A model generated the notes under the pieces. It did no database searches and was not told where the DNA came from. It was given only the letters and a program-made list of their open reading frames with translations. Made by a program: the position numbers and the translations under genes. A stretch of DNA of 64,000 nt from Pseudomonas denitrificans (nom. rej.) (GTDB taxonomy: Bacteria > Pseudomonadota > Gammaproteobacteria > Pseudomonadales > Pseudomonadaceae): NCBI RefSeq assembly GCF_008807415.1, contig NZ_CP043626.1, forward strand, positions 4,688,501-4,752,500. The letters are read 5' to 3'. Positions within the stretch are counted from its first letter, which is position 1. Each line of letters opens with the position of its first letter. Below are positions 49,459 to 59,520 of this stretch, one piece after another.

Positions 49459-50022
49459 TCAGGGCGCGGTGGAGGTCTCCCCCGCCCGCCAGATCAGGTC
49501 GTCGGTCTGGTAACCGCGCTCGTGAGCCAGCTCCAGCAGCTTCATGCGGGTGGCGTCCGGCACCACCGGCTGGCGCGAGAGCAGCCAGAGGTATTCGCGG
49601 TTGGGGTTGCCGACCAGCGCGGTCTGGTAGTCGTCATCGACATAGAGCACCCAATAATCACCCTTGGCGAGGCCGGGGAAGATCCGCGAGAAGGTGTTGT
49701 CGAAGCGCACCCAGAGCTTGTCGGTGCGGCCCGGCACCTGCGCCTCGGCGCGGCCGGTGGCCTGGTCCCATTCGCCGTCCCTGGTCAGGCAGCGGTTGGT
49801 TACGGCGATGCTGGCATCGTCCTGCAGGCGGTAGTGGGCTTCGGACTGCGCGCACTGGCGCTGGAAGAACATCGGCTTGCGCGCCAGCTCGTACCAGGTG
49901 CCCTCGTAGCGCTTGAGGTCGACCTGCACGGTCTGCGGTGGCTGCTGGGTGGAGCCCGCGCAGCCACTCAGGGCGGCGAGGCAGGCCAGCCAGGTGAGGG
50001 ATCGAGGGGTGTATCGACGCAT
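49459..50022 (-). CDS. blc: Bacterial lipocalin (Blc-like) lipoprotein
   Basis: 187 residues with a lipoprotein signal (LAALSGC, Cys21) and the lipocalin motif YEGTWYELARKP at about 39-50, followed by eight-strand barrel sequence including DYWVLYVDDDYQTALVG and YLWLLSRQP. Blc-type proteins sit in the outer membrane and bind lipids. A downstream small lipoprotein gene lies 37 bases beyond its start on the same strand. Confidence 0.9.
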   Translation of the reverse strand: MRRYTPRSLTWLACLAALSGCAGSTQQPPQTVQVDLKRYEGTWYELARKPMFFQRQCAQSEAHYRLQDDASIAVTNRCLTRDGEWDQATGRAEAQVPGRTDKLWVRFDNTFSRIFPGLAKGDYWVLYVDDDYQTALVGNPNREYLWLLSRQPVVPDATRMKLLELAHERGYQTDDLIWRAGETSTAP

Positions 50023-50059
50023 TCTCTCCTCCTTGGCCGCCTGCCCTGCCCGGGCGCTC

Positions 50060-50314
50060 TTATTTCAAACCCTGGGCGGAGAACAGCAGCACTTTGTCGC
50101 CGGCGTACTGGATGCTGATGAAGGCCTTGTCGTCACCCCAGGTGCAGCTGGAAACGCCCAGGGCGCCGGAGCATTCGGTGGGCTTGCCGAGCAGGCTTTC
50201 CACTTCAGCCTTGGCCATGCCGGTTTTGATCTTGGAATAGTTCTCCTGGTTCACTTTGCTGCAAGCGGCCAGGACGACACAGAACGCGACGAGCGCGAGG
50301 CGGCGGAAGGACAT
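50060..50314 (-). CDS. Small SmpA/OmlA-like (DUF3862) lipoprotein
   Basis: 84 residues. Signal with lipobox LAAC. The mature part, YSKIKTGMAKAEVESLLGKPTEC, is the SmpA/DUF3862 fold motif, followed by CTWGDDKAFISIQYAGDKV. Two Cys may be bridged. Chosen start 50314 has GGAG seven bases upstream; a Met four codons earlier overlaps that site. It lies upstream of blc in the same direction; function unknown. Confidence 0.8.
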   Translation of the reverse strand: MSFRRLALVAFCVVLAACSKVNQENYSKIKTGMAKAEVESLLGKPTECSGALGVSSCTWGDDKAFISIQYAGDKVLLFSAQGLK

Positions 50315-50387
50315 CGACAACTCCATTGTTTTGGGGGGAGGCCAACAAGCTTGGCACAGGGCGACCGGTTCGGCCGCCGGGTTGGAG

Positions 50388-50993
50388 TCAGAAACGTGAG
50401 CCAGGTTCCGTGAGGAACGAAGCTTCTTCAGCCGTGGAGTCGCGGCCGAGAATGGCGTTGCGGTGGGGGAAGCGGCCGAAGCGCTCGATTACCACCTGAT
50501 GCTTGCGTGCGTAGGCGAGGTAGCCGGCGAACAGCACCTTCTCGCTCTCGCTGGATTCGCCCTGCAGGGCTTCATACAGGCGCACTGCCTCGTTCTGGCT
50601 GGCCAGGTCCTCGGCGTGCTCCAGCACGATGTAGACAAACACCCGCTCGATGCGCGGCAGCTGGCGGTCGAAACCGGCCTGCAGTCCCTGGCGCACCAGT
50701 TGCTGGGCGCGAGCGTCGCCGGCGTAGGCACGCGGAGAATCGCGGAAGACCATGCGCGGCAGTTGGTCCAGCAGCAGGATCAGCGCCAGCCAGCTCTGCG
50801 GCTCGTGCTCCCACTCCTGCAGCCCGCCGTCCAGGGCCTGGCGCACCAGGCCGCCGAAACGGTTTTCCGAGTCCACGTCCTGGCAGCCGCTCTTGCCGAA
50901 CCACAGCGCGTTGCGCTGGGCGGCGACCTCATTGGCATCCAGCGCAGTGCCGAACCACCAGTCGAGCAGGGTCTGCCAGGGCGCGGTGCTCAT
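50388..50993 (-). CDS. DUF924 family protein
   Basis: A 201-residue all-helical cytosolic protein. It has the family pattern WWFG, WFGKSG, LILLLDQLPRMVFRDSPRAYAGD, VYIVLEHAED and GRFPHRNAILGR. It resembles TPR-like folds but has no assigned reaction. Its ATG shares one base with the fbp stop (TGATG), so it is translated with fbp. Confidence 0.85.
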   Translation of the reverse strand: MSTAPWQTLLDWWFGTALDANEVAAQRNALWFGKSGCQDVDSENRFGGLVRQALDGGLQEWEHEPQSWLALILLLDQLPRMVFRDSPRAYAGDARAQQLVRQGLQAGFDRQLPRIERVFVYIVLEHAEDLASQNEAVRLYEALQGESSESEKVLFAGYLAYARKHQVVIERFGRFPHRNAILGRDSTAEEASFLTEPGSRF

Positions 50994-52006
50994 CAGCCTT
51001 CCAGGTGGTAGGCGGTGGCGCGCTCGACTTCTTCCTTCGAGCCCAGGAACACCGCAACACGCTGGTGCAGGCTATCGGGCTGGATGTCGAGGATGCGCTG
51101 GCGGCCGTTGGTGGCGGCGCCGCCGGCCTGCTCGATGATGAAGGACATCGGGTTGGCTTCGTACATCAGGCGCAGCTTGCCGGGCTTCTCCGGCTCGCGG
51201 GAATCGCGCGGGTACATGAACACGCCGCCGCGGGTCAGGATGCGGTGCACGTCGGCCACCATGGAGGCGATCCAGCGCATGTTGTAGTTCTTGCCCAGTG
51301 GGCCTTCCTTGCCGGCCAGCAGCTCGTCGACGTAGCGCTTCACCGGGGCTTCCCAGTGGCGCTGGTTGGACATGTTGATGGCGAATTCGGCGGTGCTGGT
51401 GGGCACGGTGATGTTGTCGTGGGTCATCACGAAGCTGCCCAGCTCGCGGTCCAGGGTGAAGCCTTTCACGCCGTTGCCCAGGGTCAGGATCAGCATGGTC
51501 TGCGGGCCGTAGATGGCGTAGCCGGCGGCGACCTGGGTGGTGCCCGGCTGGAGGAAGGCTTCCTCGCGCAGGCTGTCGTTCTGGCTCAGGTACTCCTGCG
51601 GGCAGCGCAGCACGGAGAAGATGGTACCGACCGAGACGTTGACGTCGATGTTGGAGGAGCCGTCCAGCGGGTCGAAGACCAGCAGGTAGGCGCCTTTCGG
51701 GTACTTGCCCGGAATCTGGTAGGGGTGGTCCATTTCCTCGGAGGCCATGCCGGCCAGGTTACCGGCCCACTCGTTGGCTTCCAGGAGGATTTCGTTGGAC
51801 AGCACGTCCAGCTTCTTCTGCACCTCGCCCTGCACGTTCTCGGTTTCCATGCTGCCGAGCACGCCACCCAGCGCACCCTTGGACACGGCGTGGCTGATCT
51901 CCTTGCACGCGCGGGCCACCACTTCCACGAGGTGACGCAGGTCGGCCGGGGTGTTGTGACTGCGGGTCTGCTCGATCAGGTAGCGGCTCAGGGTAACGCG
52001 GGACAT
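50993..52006 (-). CDS. fbp: Fructose-1,6-bisphosphatase class I
   Basis: A 337-residue gluconeogenic enzyme. Metal site [14 protein letters not shown] at about 115-128, and GGVFMYPRD plus [20 protein letters not shown] in the C-terminal part are class I signatures. Essential for growth on amino acids such as histidine, fitting the neighbouring hut genes. It is followed by the DUF924 gene with one shared base. Confidence 0.96.
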   Translation of the reverse strand: MSRVTLSRYLIEQTRSHNTPADLRHLVEVVARACKEISHAVSKGALGGVLGSMETENVQGEVQKKLDVLSNEILLEANEWAGNLAGMASEEMDHPYQIPGKYPKGAYLLVFDPLDGSSNIDVNVSVGTIFSVLRCPQEYLSQNDSLREEAFLQPGTTQVAAGYAIYGPQTMLILTLGNGVKGFTLDRELGSFVMTHDNITVPTSTAEFAINMSNQRHWEAPVKRYVDELLAGKEGPLGKNYNMRWIASMVADVHRILTRGGVFMYPRDSREPEKPGKLRLMYEANPMSFIIEQAGGAATNGRQRILDIQPDSLHQRVAVFLGSKEEVERATAYHLEG

Positions 52007-52186
52007 GGAAGACTCCAGGGGAGAAGATGGAAAAAATCAGGGCGCATTCTAGCGTGGAAACGACCGCGATGCCTCCTTGCGCAGAGGCTCGCCGAATGCT
52101 TGGAGCCCGCCGCGCACGGGCAGTTCCCCAAAGGCGATCGGCCCCGCGACCTTCGGCCGCGCGGCGAGCGGTGCGCTGGAAAGAAA

Positions 52187-52220
52187 GCGGGGTGACGGCC
52201 GCAACCGCCCGTCACCCCGC
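52187..52220 (-). terminator. Terminator of estA
   Basis: GCGGGGTGACGG and CCGTCACCCCGC form a perfect 12-bp stem around ten bases, followed on the minus strand by TTTCTTTCC. It lies 18 bases past the estA stop. Confidence 0.78.
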
Positions 52221-52238
52221 GACGCTCGGATCAGACGA

Positions 52239-54146
52239 TCAGAAGTCCAGGCTCAGCGCCAGGTTGATGCCCTGGGCCAGGTCGTCGCTGCTGCGGTGCG
52301 CGCTGTAGCCGCCGCGCAGCGACAGCTCCGGGGTCAGCTTCTGGGCGAAGCCGATGGTGGCACGCTGCAGGTGACTCTGCGGGGTGTAGCCCTGCAGGCT
52401 GAAGCCGACGTCCGGCAGGCTGGTGAAGTTCATCCCGACGTTCTGGGTGTCGTCGGCGTATTCGCGCTCCACGGCGACCTCGCCGAACAGCTGGGTGTCC
52501 TGGGACAGGTCCAGTTTGCCCTGCAGACCGACGCCGAGGCGGCGGGAGTAGCGTTTCTGCTCTTCAAAGGCCAGCGCGGTGGAGCGGCCGCTGTCCTCTT
52601 CGTAGCTGTCCACCTTCACCCGCGCCCAGTCGGCACTGACGAAGGGCGACAGGTGCCAGTTCTCGCCACCCTGGGCGATGTCGTAGCCCAGGCGGCCACT
52701 GAAGGCCAGGAGGCTGCCGTCGGTATCGGCCTTCTCCTCGACCTCGTGGTTGATGATGGAGAACTTCCGATTGGCGTCCTCGTAGTCGAGCTTGCCGCCG
52801 GTCACAGACGCGTCAGCCCACCAGCGGTTCTGCTGGAACTGCACGAACAGGCTGCCCAGGTAGCTGCCCAGCTTGTAGTCGGAGTCGTCGGAGCCCAGCT
52901 CCAGCTTCTGCCGGTAGAAGCCCAGCGAGCCGCCGACACGCCAGGCGTCATCGAGGCGGTAGCTGGTGCCCAGGGTCAGGTTGGCACCGTAGCCGGAGCC
53001 GTCGGCCGCGCTGTCCTGATCGTCGTAGTCCAGGTGCTGTGCGCCCCCGGTGACGAAGCCGCGCCACTGGCCGGTGCCCTGCCAGTTTTCCCAGTCCGCC
53101 AGCCACTGGCTGCGCAGTTGGTCCTGGTAGGCGTTGTACGTGCCCAGGGCCATTTCCGGCAGCATGGTCGCTTCCCACGGGGCGGAGAGCACCGAGTAGG
53201 CGTAGTCGGCGATCAGGCTCTGGCCGGCGATGGTCGGGTGCACGCCGTCGTTGAAGATCAGCTTGGTCGGATCGGGGTTGGTGCCGTGGCGGCCGTACAC
53301 CGCGTTCTCGGGGCAGCTGTTGCCGCTGAAGCAGGTGCCGATCAGGTTCTGATCGGTGGCCAGGCCATAGGCGCCCGGATTGGCCAGTACTTCCTTGAAC
53401 ATTGCCGGGATGTTCAGCGGAATGACGTTGGCGTCGGAGGCCGCCAGCTGGCTGACCAGCTCCTCGTTGAAGATGCCCGACAGCTGGGTGCCGAAGGACT
53501 CCAGCGCGGTGCCATTGGTGGCCGGGGTCTGACCGAGGTCGGGCAACAGCCAGACCATGATGTAGCGCGCTCCGGCGTTGTGCAGCGCATCCACGCTATC
53601 CACCAGGCGGCCGGCCGCAGCGCGGGCTGTGGGGTCGTTGGTGATGCGCAGCTGGAGGAAGTCGTTGCCGCCGCCGGTGAGGTAGTAGAGCGCGTTCGGG
53701 TCGGCGCGGTTGTTCACCAGGTAGCCGTCGCGGGTGCGGCTCGTGGAACCGGAGGTGACCACCGAGCCACCGGCTGCAGTGATCGAATCGTAGATCTGGT
53801 CGGTGCGGTAGCCGCCGACTGCCCAGTTGTTGCCGTCCACGGTGCCGGGGACCAGCGATGTCGAGGGGTTCAGGTCGGTGCCACTGATGCCCAGCTTGCC
53901 GCCCAGGATCATCGGTGCGGTGGGGCCGAAGATCTCGCCGCTGCCGTCCAGGTAGGTCGGGCCGACACGGTTGGTGAAGCGGATGCTGGCGCCGGCCGGG
54001 CCGCCGGCATCGGCGAACTGTCCGGAATCGCTCAGGCTGTCGCCGAAGACGACCAGGGTGGAATACGGCGAAGGGGCTGCGGAGGCCTGTGCGGCAATGG
54101 CCAACGCGCACGCAGCCGCCAGCGGGGTGAGCGCCTTTCTGATCAT
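52239..54146 (-). CDS. estA: Autotransporter GDSL esterase EstA
   Basis: 635 residues: signal peptide (about 1-24), GDSL lipase passenger with nucleophile Ser37 in FGDSLSDSG, a GGGNDF block and the catalytic DGVHPT, then a C-terminal beta-barrel of about 270 residues ending in Phe, as for type V secretion. P. aeruginosa EstA is displayed on the outer membrane and supports rhamnolipid production and motility. Length and position near fbp match PA5112. Confidence 0.94.
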   Translation of the reverse strand: MIRKALTPLAAACALAIAAQASAAPSPYSTLVVFGDSLSDSGQFADAGGPAGASIRFTNRVGPTYLDGSGEIFGPTAPMILGGKLGISGTDLNPSTSLVPGTVDGNNWAVGGYRTDQIYDSITAAGGSVVTSGSTSRTRDGYLVNNRADPNALYYLTGGGNDFLQLRITNDPTARAAAGRLVDSVDALHNAGARYIMVWLLPDLGQTPATNGTALESFGTQLSGIFNEELVSQLAASDANVIPLNIPAMFKEVLANPGAYGLATDQNLIGTCFSGNSCPENAVYGRHGTNPDPTKLIFNDGVHPTIAGQSLIADYAYSVLSAPWEATMLPEMALGTYNAYQDQLRSQWLADWENWQGTGQWRGFVTGGAQHLDYDDQDSAADGSGYGANLTLGTSYRLDDAWRVGGSLGFYRQKLELGSDDSDYKLGSYLGSLFVQFQQNRWWADASVTGGKLDYEDANRKFSIINHEVEEKADTDGSLLAFSGRLGYDIAQGGENWHLSPFVSADWARVKVDSYEEDSGRSTALAFEEQKRYSRRLGVGLQGKLDLSQDTQLFGEVAVEREYADDTQNVGMNFTSLPDVGFSLQGYTPQSHLQRATIGFAQKLTPELSLRGGYSAHRSSDDLAQGINLALSLDF

Positions 54147-54246
54147 TCTGCTACTCCATGCTTTGTTGTTATTGGTAATCAGAACAACCCAGACAGTATC
54201 AGAATTTCTACAGGCGACACCCCTATCTTGCGGCGATCCGCGTCGA

Positions 54247-55611
54247 TCAGCTCGCCTGGCGATTGCTCCGCAGCAGGCTCAGCGCCATCAGCGCGAGCAG
54301 GCCGACGCCAGCCAGCAGCAGCGCCCACAGGCCGTAGCGTTTCCAGTGGGTATCGGCTTTCGCGACATCGGCGGGCAATTGTGTCGCCGGCGCCTGAAGA
54401 GTGCCCTTGAGCCGCGCCTCGCCCATGCTCGCCAGGCGCTTGGGCTCGTAGCCGGGCACCAGGGTAGTCAGCGGCAGGCTGCCATCGCTGATCGAGCCGC
54501 TGCCCACCGCCAGTTCATAGGGCGCGCCGCCGCGGGCGAGGAACACCAGTTCGCTGGCGCGAACGCCCACGCTCAGGTGCGCCGTCGAACCGCCGAGGCC
54601 GCCGCCGCGCGAATCCACCTGCAGACGCAGCTGGCCCAGGGTGGTGCCCGGCAGTTCCAGCTCCTCCTGGGTGATTTCGCCGCCCTGCCCCGGCAGGCGA
54701 TACAGCACGCCGCGCGTCAGGGGAGTCCACTGCACATTGCCGTCATGGCGGCCGGAGATCACCACCGGCGCCAGGGTATTGTCCTGCTGCAGGGGAATCC
54801 GCACGCGCTCTACCGGCAGCGCCAGCGGCAGGCTCCAGCTGAAATCGCCATTGTTGTCGGCCTTGGCCGCCAGCGGCTCGGACCAGAGCATCGGCACCGG
54901 GCCGCTACTGCTGCGGCTGCCACTGAGCGTGGCGCCGACCAGTTGCGCGGCCTGCTCCGGCGATTCCCACCACAGGCGCAGGTAGCGCGCCGTCTGGCCG
55001 GGCAGCGCGATGTCGTTCTGCTCGATGCGTTGGCCGTTGAAATCCAGCCGCGCCAGCTGCCCTTCCCCCAGGGAACGCCAGTGCTCCAGGTCGTCGCTGG
55101 CCTCGATGCGCAGGCGCTGGAAGCCGTCGCTGTCCGCCGTCCAGTCCAGCTGCAGGCGGTCCAGCGGCAAATCGCCGGAACCGGTTTCCAGCAGCCAGCC
55201 GCGCAGTACCTGGGTCTTGTCCTGGGCAGGCGCGTTCGGAGTGATTTCGAGGATGGTGCCGGTGGTGCTGCGGACGATCTTCAGGTTGTCGCCGGCCGCG
55301 CTGCCGGAAGCACCGCGCAGCGGGAAGATGCGCGCCTGCACCTCGCTGCGCACCTCCTTCTCGCTGGCCGCACTGGTGCGCAGGCTGTAGGGCAGCGCCT
55401 CGCCTTCGGCATTGAAGATGCGCACGTCTCGCAGGTCGCCATGGCGGGCCGCGAACAGCACCTCGATGGGCAATTGCACGCGGTACCACGGACCGTCGCC
55501 GGACACTTCCAGCGGAACACGGTTGGCGAAGTCCGCCGGCGTGGGTGCGGCACTGGCCTGGTTGCCCGACAGGCAGGCACCGGCGAGCAGGATGAGGGTA
55601 TTGAGCTTCAT
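54247..55611 (-). CDS. DUF3999 family exported protein
   Basis: A 454-residue protein with a signal peptide, a large beta-rich periplasmic part, and a C-terminal membrane helix (about 425-445) ending in a short basic tail. The segment around RIEASDDLEHWRSLGEG...ARYLRLWW resembles a discoidin/carbohydrate-binding beta-sandwich. Its start at 55611 overlaps the DUF2339 stop by four bases, so the two are made together. Function is unknown. Confidence 0.8.
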   Translation of the reverse strand: MKLNTLILLAGACLSGNQASAAPTPADFANRVPLEVSGDGPWYRVQLPIEVLFAARHGDLRDVRIFNAEGEALPYSLRTSAASEKEVRSEVQARIFPLRGASGSAAGDNLKIVRSTTGTILEITPNAPAQDKTQVLRGWLLETGSGDLPLDRLQLDWTADSDGFQRLRIEASDDLEHWRSLGEGQLARLDFNGQRIEQNDIALPGQTARYLRLWWESPEQAAQLVGATLSGSRSSSGPVPMLWSEPLAAKADNNGDFSWSLPLALPVERVRIPLQQDNTLAPVVISGRHDGNVQWTPLTRGVLYRLPGQGGEITQEELELPGTTLGQLRLQVDSRGGGLGGSTAHLSVGVRASELVFLARGGAPYELAVGSGSISDGSLPLTTLVPGYEPKRLASMGEARLKGTLQAPATQLPADVAKADTHWKRYGLWALLLAGVGLLALMALSLLRSNRQAS

Positions 55612-58600
55612 GCGGAGGGTTGCTCCTGTTGCGGTTGCGCTTCGGGCACCGGCCGGCGCGGCGGCAGCGGGGCGAAGTAGCCGACGATCAGCATCAGCAC
55701 GCCGACGCCGATGAAGGAAATGATGCGTTCCAGGCTGCCGCCGCTGGCGCGGTCGACGAGGAACAGCTTGATCACCACCACGACCAGCAGCACCGCACCG
55801 ACCAGCCAGAAGTCGCGGCGGCCGCGCAAGTGCCCGGCGATCATCAGGCCCAGGGCGATCAGCGCCCAGACGATGGACAGGCCGGCCTGCACCAGCATGG
55901 ACTGGCTGAGGGAATCGAACTCGAACGGCACACCACCCCAGTGGTGGGCGGTGCGGCACACGGCCATGGTCAGCAGGGCGAACAGCGAAGCGCCCAGCAG
56001 CGCCTGCACCGGCAGGCGCAGAGTCGACTCGGCCACCCCCAGTTGCGGCAGGCCCAGGCGCGTCCACTGGAAGATCGCCGCCAGCACGATGAGCATGCCC
56101 AGCTCCAGCGGGTTCACCAGCGGCAGGTAGGGCAGCGGGTCGGCCGCGCCGTTGCTGAACAGGTTGACCAGCCAGAACCAGCCCAGCAGCGCCAGGGCTA
56201 CCGGGGCGGCGGCGATGGCGCGGTACTCGCGCTCGAAGGCCGCCACCGGCCACGGCAGGCGCGCGACTCCGCCGATGAGGATGAGGAACAGGCTCGGCAC
56301 CAGCGCCCAGCCCAGCCAGCGCCAGGCGTTGTAATGCTCGGCCAGGGCGAAGAACAGGTAGCGCAGCTCCAGCGCCAGCACGCCGAGGATCAGCCAGCAG
56401 CCCAGCACATGGGCTGCCTGTGCCGCACGGTGCGGCAGCAAGGCATCGAGGCGGCGCAGAGTGAAGAAGTGCACCGCGAACACCGCCAGCCAGCCAAGCC
56501 AGCCCAGCTCGGCGAGCGGGTGGTACTGCAGGTTCCAGGCACTGGCCAGCGCCACCCACGACACCGGCACCAGCGCCAGGCACAGCAGCGCCAGCGCACG
56601 CCATTGCTCGCGGCGCGCCAGCAGCGACCAGAGGCCGACGCTGACCGCCGCTACCAGCAACGCCGTGTGTTCACGCATCTCGCTCGGCACGAAGCGGGCG
56701 ATCTCCCACAGCGCGGTCAACGCCCACCAACCGGCGCCCCACACCAGCAGCAGCTGCGACAACTGCTCCAGGCCAAGGCCGCCCAGCGCCAGGTTGCGCT
56801 CGCGCTCGCTGGCCCGGTGCAGACGCCAGGCGCCTACCAGCGCGGCCAGTGCCAGCACTGCCGGAGTCCAGAAGCCCATGTGCGCCAGCGGCTTCAGGCC
56901 CTCGCTGGGCAGGTCGCCAAACAGCGCCGAGCCGCCGAACAGGAAGGCCCCGGCACCGATCACCTGCAGCACCAGGCCGAAGACGAAGGCCGCGCGCTGC
57001 TGCAACTGCAGGCTCAGCCAGAGGATCAGCAGCCCGCTGCCGGCCCAGACGGCGGCGGCGGTCTGCCATGGCAGCACGAAGAGTACGGCGAGGTTGATGA
57101 AGGCCAGGCCCAGCAGCAGGACTACGCTCAGGCCGAGCATCAGCCGGCGGTCGTCACGTACCAGGGAATCGCGCGCGGCGATCAGCATGGCGGCGATCAG
57201 CGCCAGGCCGATCAGCGAGGCAGTCACCAGCCCGCGCCAGCCTGAGCCGAGCACACCACTGCCCTCCTGCGCGCCGTGCAGATGCAGGAGGAACACCGCG
57301 CCACCCAGCAATTGCACCGCAAAGGCGCAGGCCAGGAAGGTGCGCGAGCGCAGGCGCAGCGCGGCGAACAGGGTCGCCAGCCCGGCGACGGCCCAGCTCA
57401 TGGCGGTTCCGTCCGCGCCCATCAGCAGCGGCGCGATCAGGTAAAGGAAGGCCAGACCGAAGGCCGCCAGCACCGGGCGGGCATTCGGCTCCCAGCTGCG
57501 CAGGGTTTGCGCATCGGCATTGCGCAGGTTCCAGAAGCTGAACAGCAGCGCCACGCCGAGCATCAGTGCGCCCAGCGGTGCGCCTTCGAGCAGTGTCAGC
57601 GACTGCGGGTCGGCGCGCAGTTTGCCGAGGAAGGCCAGCGCCGCACCGATTTGCAGCAGCAAGGCGAAAATCCGCGCCAGCGGCCGCTGCTGGCGCAGGC
57701 CTAGCCAGAAAATGCCGGCGCCTTCCACGGCCCAGGCGGCGGAGGTCCAGCGTGCATCCAGGCCCAGCGGGATCGCCAGCGTGCCGAACACCACGCCCAG
57801 CGCCAGGCAGGTTTCCACCAGCAGCAGCGCGCGGCCGGCGGTGCGCCCGGCCAGCAGGCGAGCGAGAAGCATGTAGAACAGGCCCAGCGCCAAGGCGCTG
57901 AACGCCGCGCCGAACTCCAGGTGCTGGATGATCCCGTATTGCAGGCCGAAGCCCACCAGCGGCGTGCCGAACAGCACAGTGCCGTCGACATAGTCGGTCT
58001 GCCGCGCCGACCAGCGCAGCAGTGCCTCGCGGGAATCATCCTCCGGCTCGCCAGCCGCCTCGCGCAGGCGACGGCGGGCGAACAGCAGGCCGATGGCGAC
58101 GTAGGTGAGGAAGAACAGGATCAGGAACGGCTCGGTCGTGCCGAACAGCTCCGGCTTGTACGACCGCAGCCCCCAGGCCAGGCCGATGCCGAAGGTGCCG
58201 AAGAAGCCGATCAGGTTGAGCATCCGCCAGGCCTTGAACCAGGCGATGGCGAAGATGCCGGCGTTCAGCAGGGCGAAGTAGCTGAACAGCGCGACATGGC
58301 TGCCACCGCCGGTGGACGCCAGGATCGGCGCGGCGAAACCGCCCAGCGCCGCGGCGGCGGCAAGGCCCACGGCATCCTGCAGGATAGCGAGGATCGCGGA
58401 GAACAGGGTGACCGCCACCAGCAGCACGAAGCCGGCTTTCGGGTCGATCAGCACTTCGCCATGGTTCATCGCCGGGTACAGCTTGATGCTGGCGAACACC
58501 GTCAGGTAGAGCACGGCGACGCCGGTGCCCTGGAGGATCAATGCATAGGCCGGGCGCCGATGACGCAGCCACCAACCGAGCCCGAGCAGCGCCAGCGCGG

Positions 58601-59318
58601 CGGCGGCGGTGCCGATGTAGGGCCCTTGCGGCGGCATGGTCATGCCTTCGGTGGCGTAGCGCAGCAGGAAGGCCAGGCCGAGGAACAGCAGCACAACGCC
58701 GACGCGCAGCACGGTGTTGCCGCCCAGCAGCCAGTCGCGGGCGGCGCCGAAGGCGCGGTCGAACAGGGAAGGCACGGGCGGAGATGGCGGCAGCGGTGGT
58801 GCGGCAGGAGCCGGCTGCGGCTGGGCCCCGGACTCCTCGGCGCGAGCCTGGGAGGCAGGCCTTTGCATCGGTTCGAGCACCAGGTCGGACCACTCGATGG
58901 GCGCTTCCACCCGCGCGGCAGCGGCCGGGGCCGGCGCCAGCTCGTCGGCGGGCAGCTCGATGTTCCAATCAAGCTCGGCTGCAGCGGGTTCGCTGACGGG
59001 CGCCTCAGGCTCGGGCACGTCCAGCGCAACCGGCGTTTCCGGTGCAACATACTCGACAACGGCCGGCGGCAGCGTCTGCCCGCTCGCGCCACGCTCCACC
59101 TGCAGCAGCCGCTCATACAGGGCCTTGGTGCCCTGGTCGAAGCGCTCGCCAAAGGCCTTCAGCTCACCGCGAAGGCTGGCGTTCTCCCGTTGCAGGCTGT
59201 GCAGCGCGAAGGTCTGCCCCAGCGCGAGACCAACCACCGCGCCCAATACCGCCCCGGTGATCGACTCGCCCGCAGCGGCGCCGATGACCAGGCCGACCAG
59301 CATGAAAATCCATTGCAT
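55608..59318 (-). CDS. DUF2339 family giant polytopic membrane protein
   Basis: 1236 residues. An N-terminal glycine-zipper-like helix (GLVIGAAAGESITGAVLGAVVG), a short coiled coil (SLQRENASLRGELKAF), an acidic Pro/Ala linker, then well over twenty hydrophobic helices to the end. DUF2339 proteins have no known role. The start at 59318 has AAGGA upstream and begins directly at the helix. It precedes and overlaps the DUF3999 gene, making a two-gene membrane module (PA5113-PA5114-like). Confidence 0.82.
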   Translation of the reverse strand: MQWIFMLVGLVIGAAAGESITGAVLGAVVGLALGQTFALHSLQRENASLRGELKAFGERFDQGTKALYERLLQVERGASGQTLPPAVVEYVAPETPVALDVPEPEAPVSEPAAAELDWNIELPADELAPAPAAAARVEAPIEWSDLVLEPMQRPASQARAEESGAQPQPAPAAPPLPPSPPVPSLFDRAFGAARDWLLGGNTVLRVGVVLLFLGLAFLLRYATEGMTMPPQGPYIGTAAAALALLGLGWWLRHRRPAYALILQGTGVAVLYLTVFASIKLYPAMNHGEVLIDPKAGFVLLVAVTLFSAILAILQDAVGLAAAAALGGFAAPILASTGGGSHVALFSYFALLNAGIFAIAWFKAWRMLNLIGFFGTFGIGLAWGLRSYKPELFGTTEPFLILFFLTYVAIGLLFARRRLREAAGEPEDDSREALLRWSARQTDYVDGTVLFGTPLVGFGLQYGIIQHLEFGAAFSALALGLFYMLLARLLAGRTAGRALLLVETCLALGVVFGTLAIPLGLDARWTSAAWAVEGAGIFWLGLRQQRPLARIFALLLQIGAALAFLGKLRADPQSLTLLEGAPLGALMLGVALLFSFWNLRNADAQTLRSWEPNARPVLAAFGLAFLYLIAPLLMGADGTAMSWAVAGLATLFAALRLRSRTFLACAFAVQLLGGAVFLLHLHGAQEGSGVLGSGWRGLVTASLIGLALIAAMLIAARDSLVRDDRRLMLGLSVVLLLGLAFINLAVLFVLPWQTAAAVWAGSGLLILWLSLQLQQRAAFVFGLVLQVIGAGAFLFGGSALFGDLPSEGLKPLAHMGFWTPAVLALAALVGAWRLHRASERERNLALGGLGLEQLSQLLLVWGAGWWALTALWEIARFVPSEMREHTALLVAAVSVGLWSLLARREQWRALALLCLALVPVSWVALASAWNLQYHPLAELGWLGWLAVFAVHFFTLRRLDALLPHRAAQAAHVLGCWLILGVLALELRYLFFALAEHYNAWRWLGWALVPSLFLILIGGVARLPWPVAAFEREYRAIAAAPVALALLGWFWLVNLFSNGAADPLPYLPLVNPLELGMLIVLAAIFQWTRLGLPQLGVAESTLRLPVQALLGASLFALLTMAVCRTAHHWGGVPFEFDSLSQSMLVQAGLSIVWALIALGLMIAGHLRGRRDFWLVGAVLLVVVVIKLFLVDRASGGSLERIISFIGVGVLMLIVGYFAPLPPRRPVPEAQPQQEQPSA

Positions 59319-59476
59319 GCTTTCGAATCCTTGAGGTTCTGTGCGAATCCATCCCGAACCGGACGGCAACGTCCGGCAGGCTGAGTATATCGGCCTGGTT
59401 CCCTGGCCTGCGTCCACTAACTCTCAGCTTCGAATACTCTGACGTCGCGAAGTTGCCTTGCAGCCACGCAGAAACG

Positions 59477-59503
59477 AAAAAGCCGGGCAGATGCCCGGCT
59501 TTT
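59477..59503 (-). terminator. Terminator of typA
   Basis: AAAAAGCCGGGCA and TGCCCGGCTTTT form a stem of about 12 bp with a tiny loop and T runs. It lies 18 bases past the typA stop. Confidence 0.88.
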
Positions 59504-59520
59504 CCTTGCTACCAGTCGAA

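Noticed and set aside
54247..56604. A 785-residue reading of the DUF3999 frame
   Set aside because: The part upstream of 55611 runs in another frame of the DUF2339 gene and is Arg/Ala-rich; the signal peptide begins at 55611.
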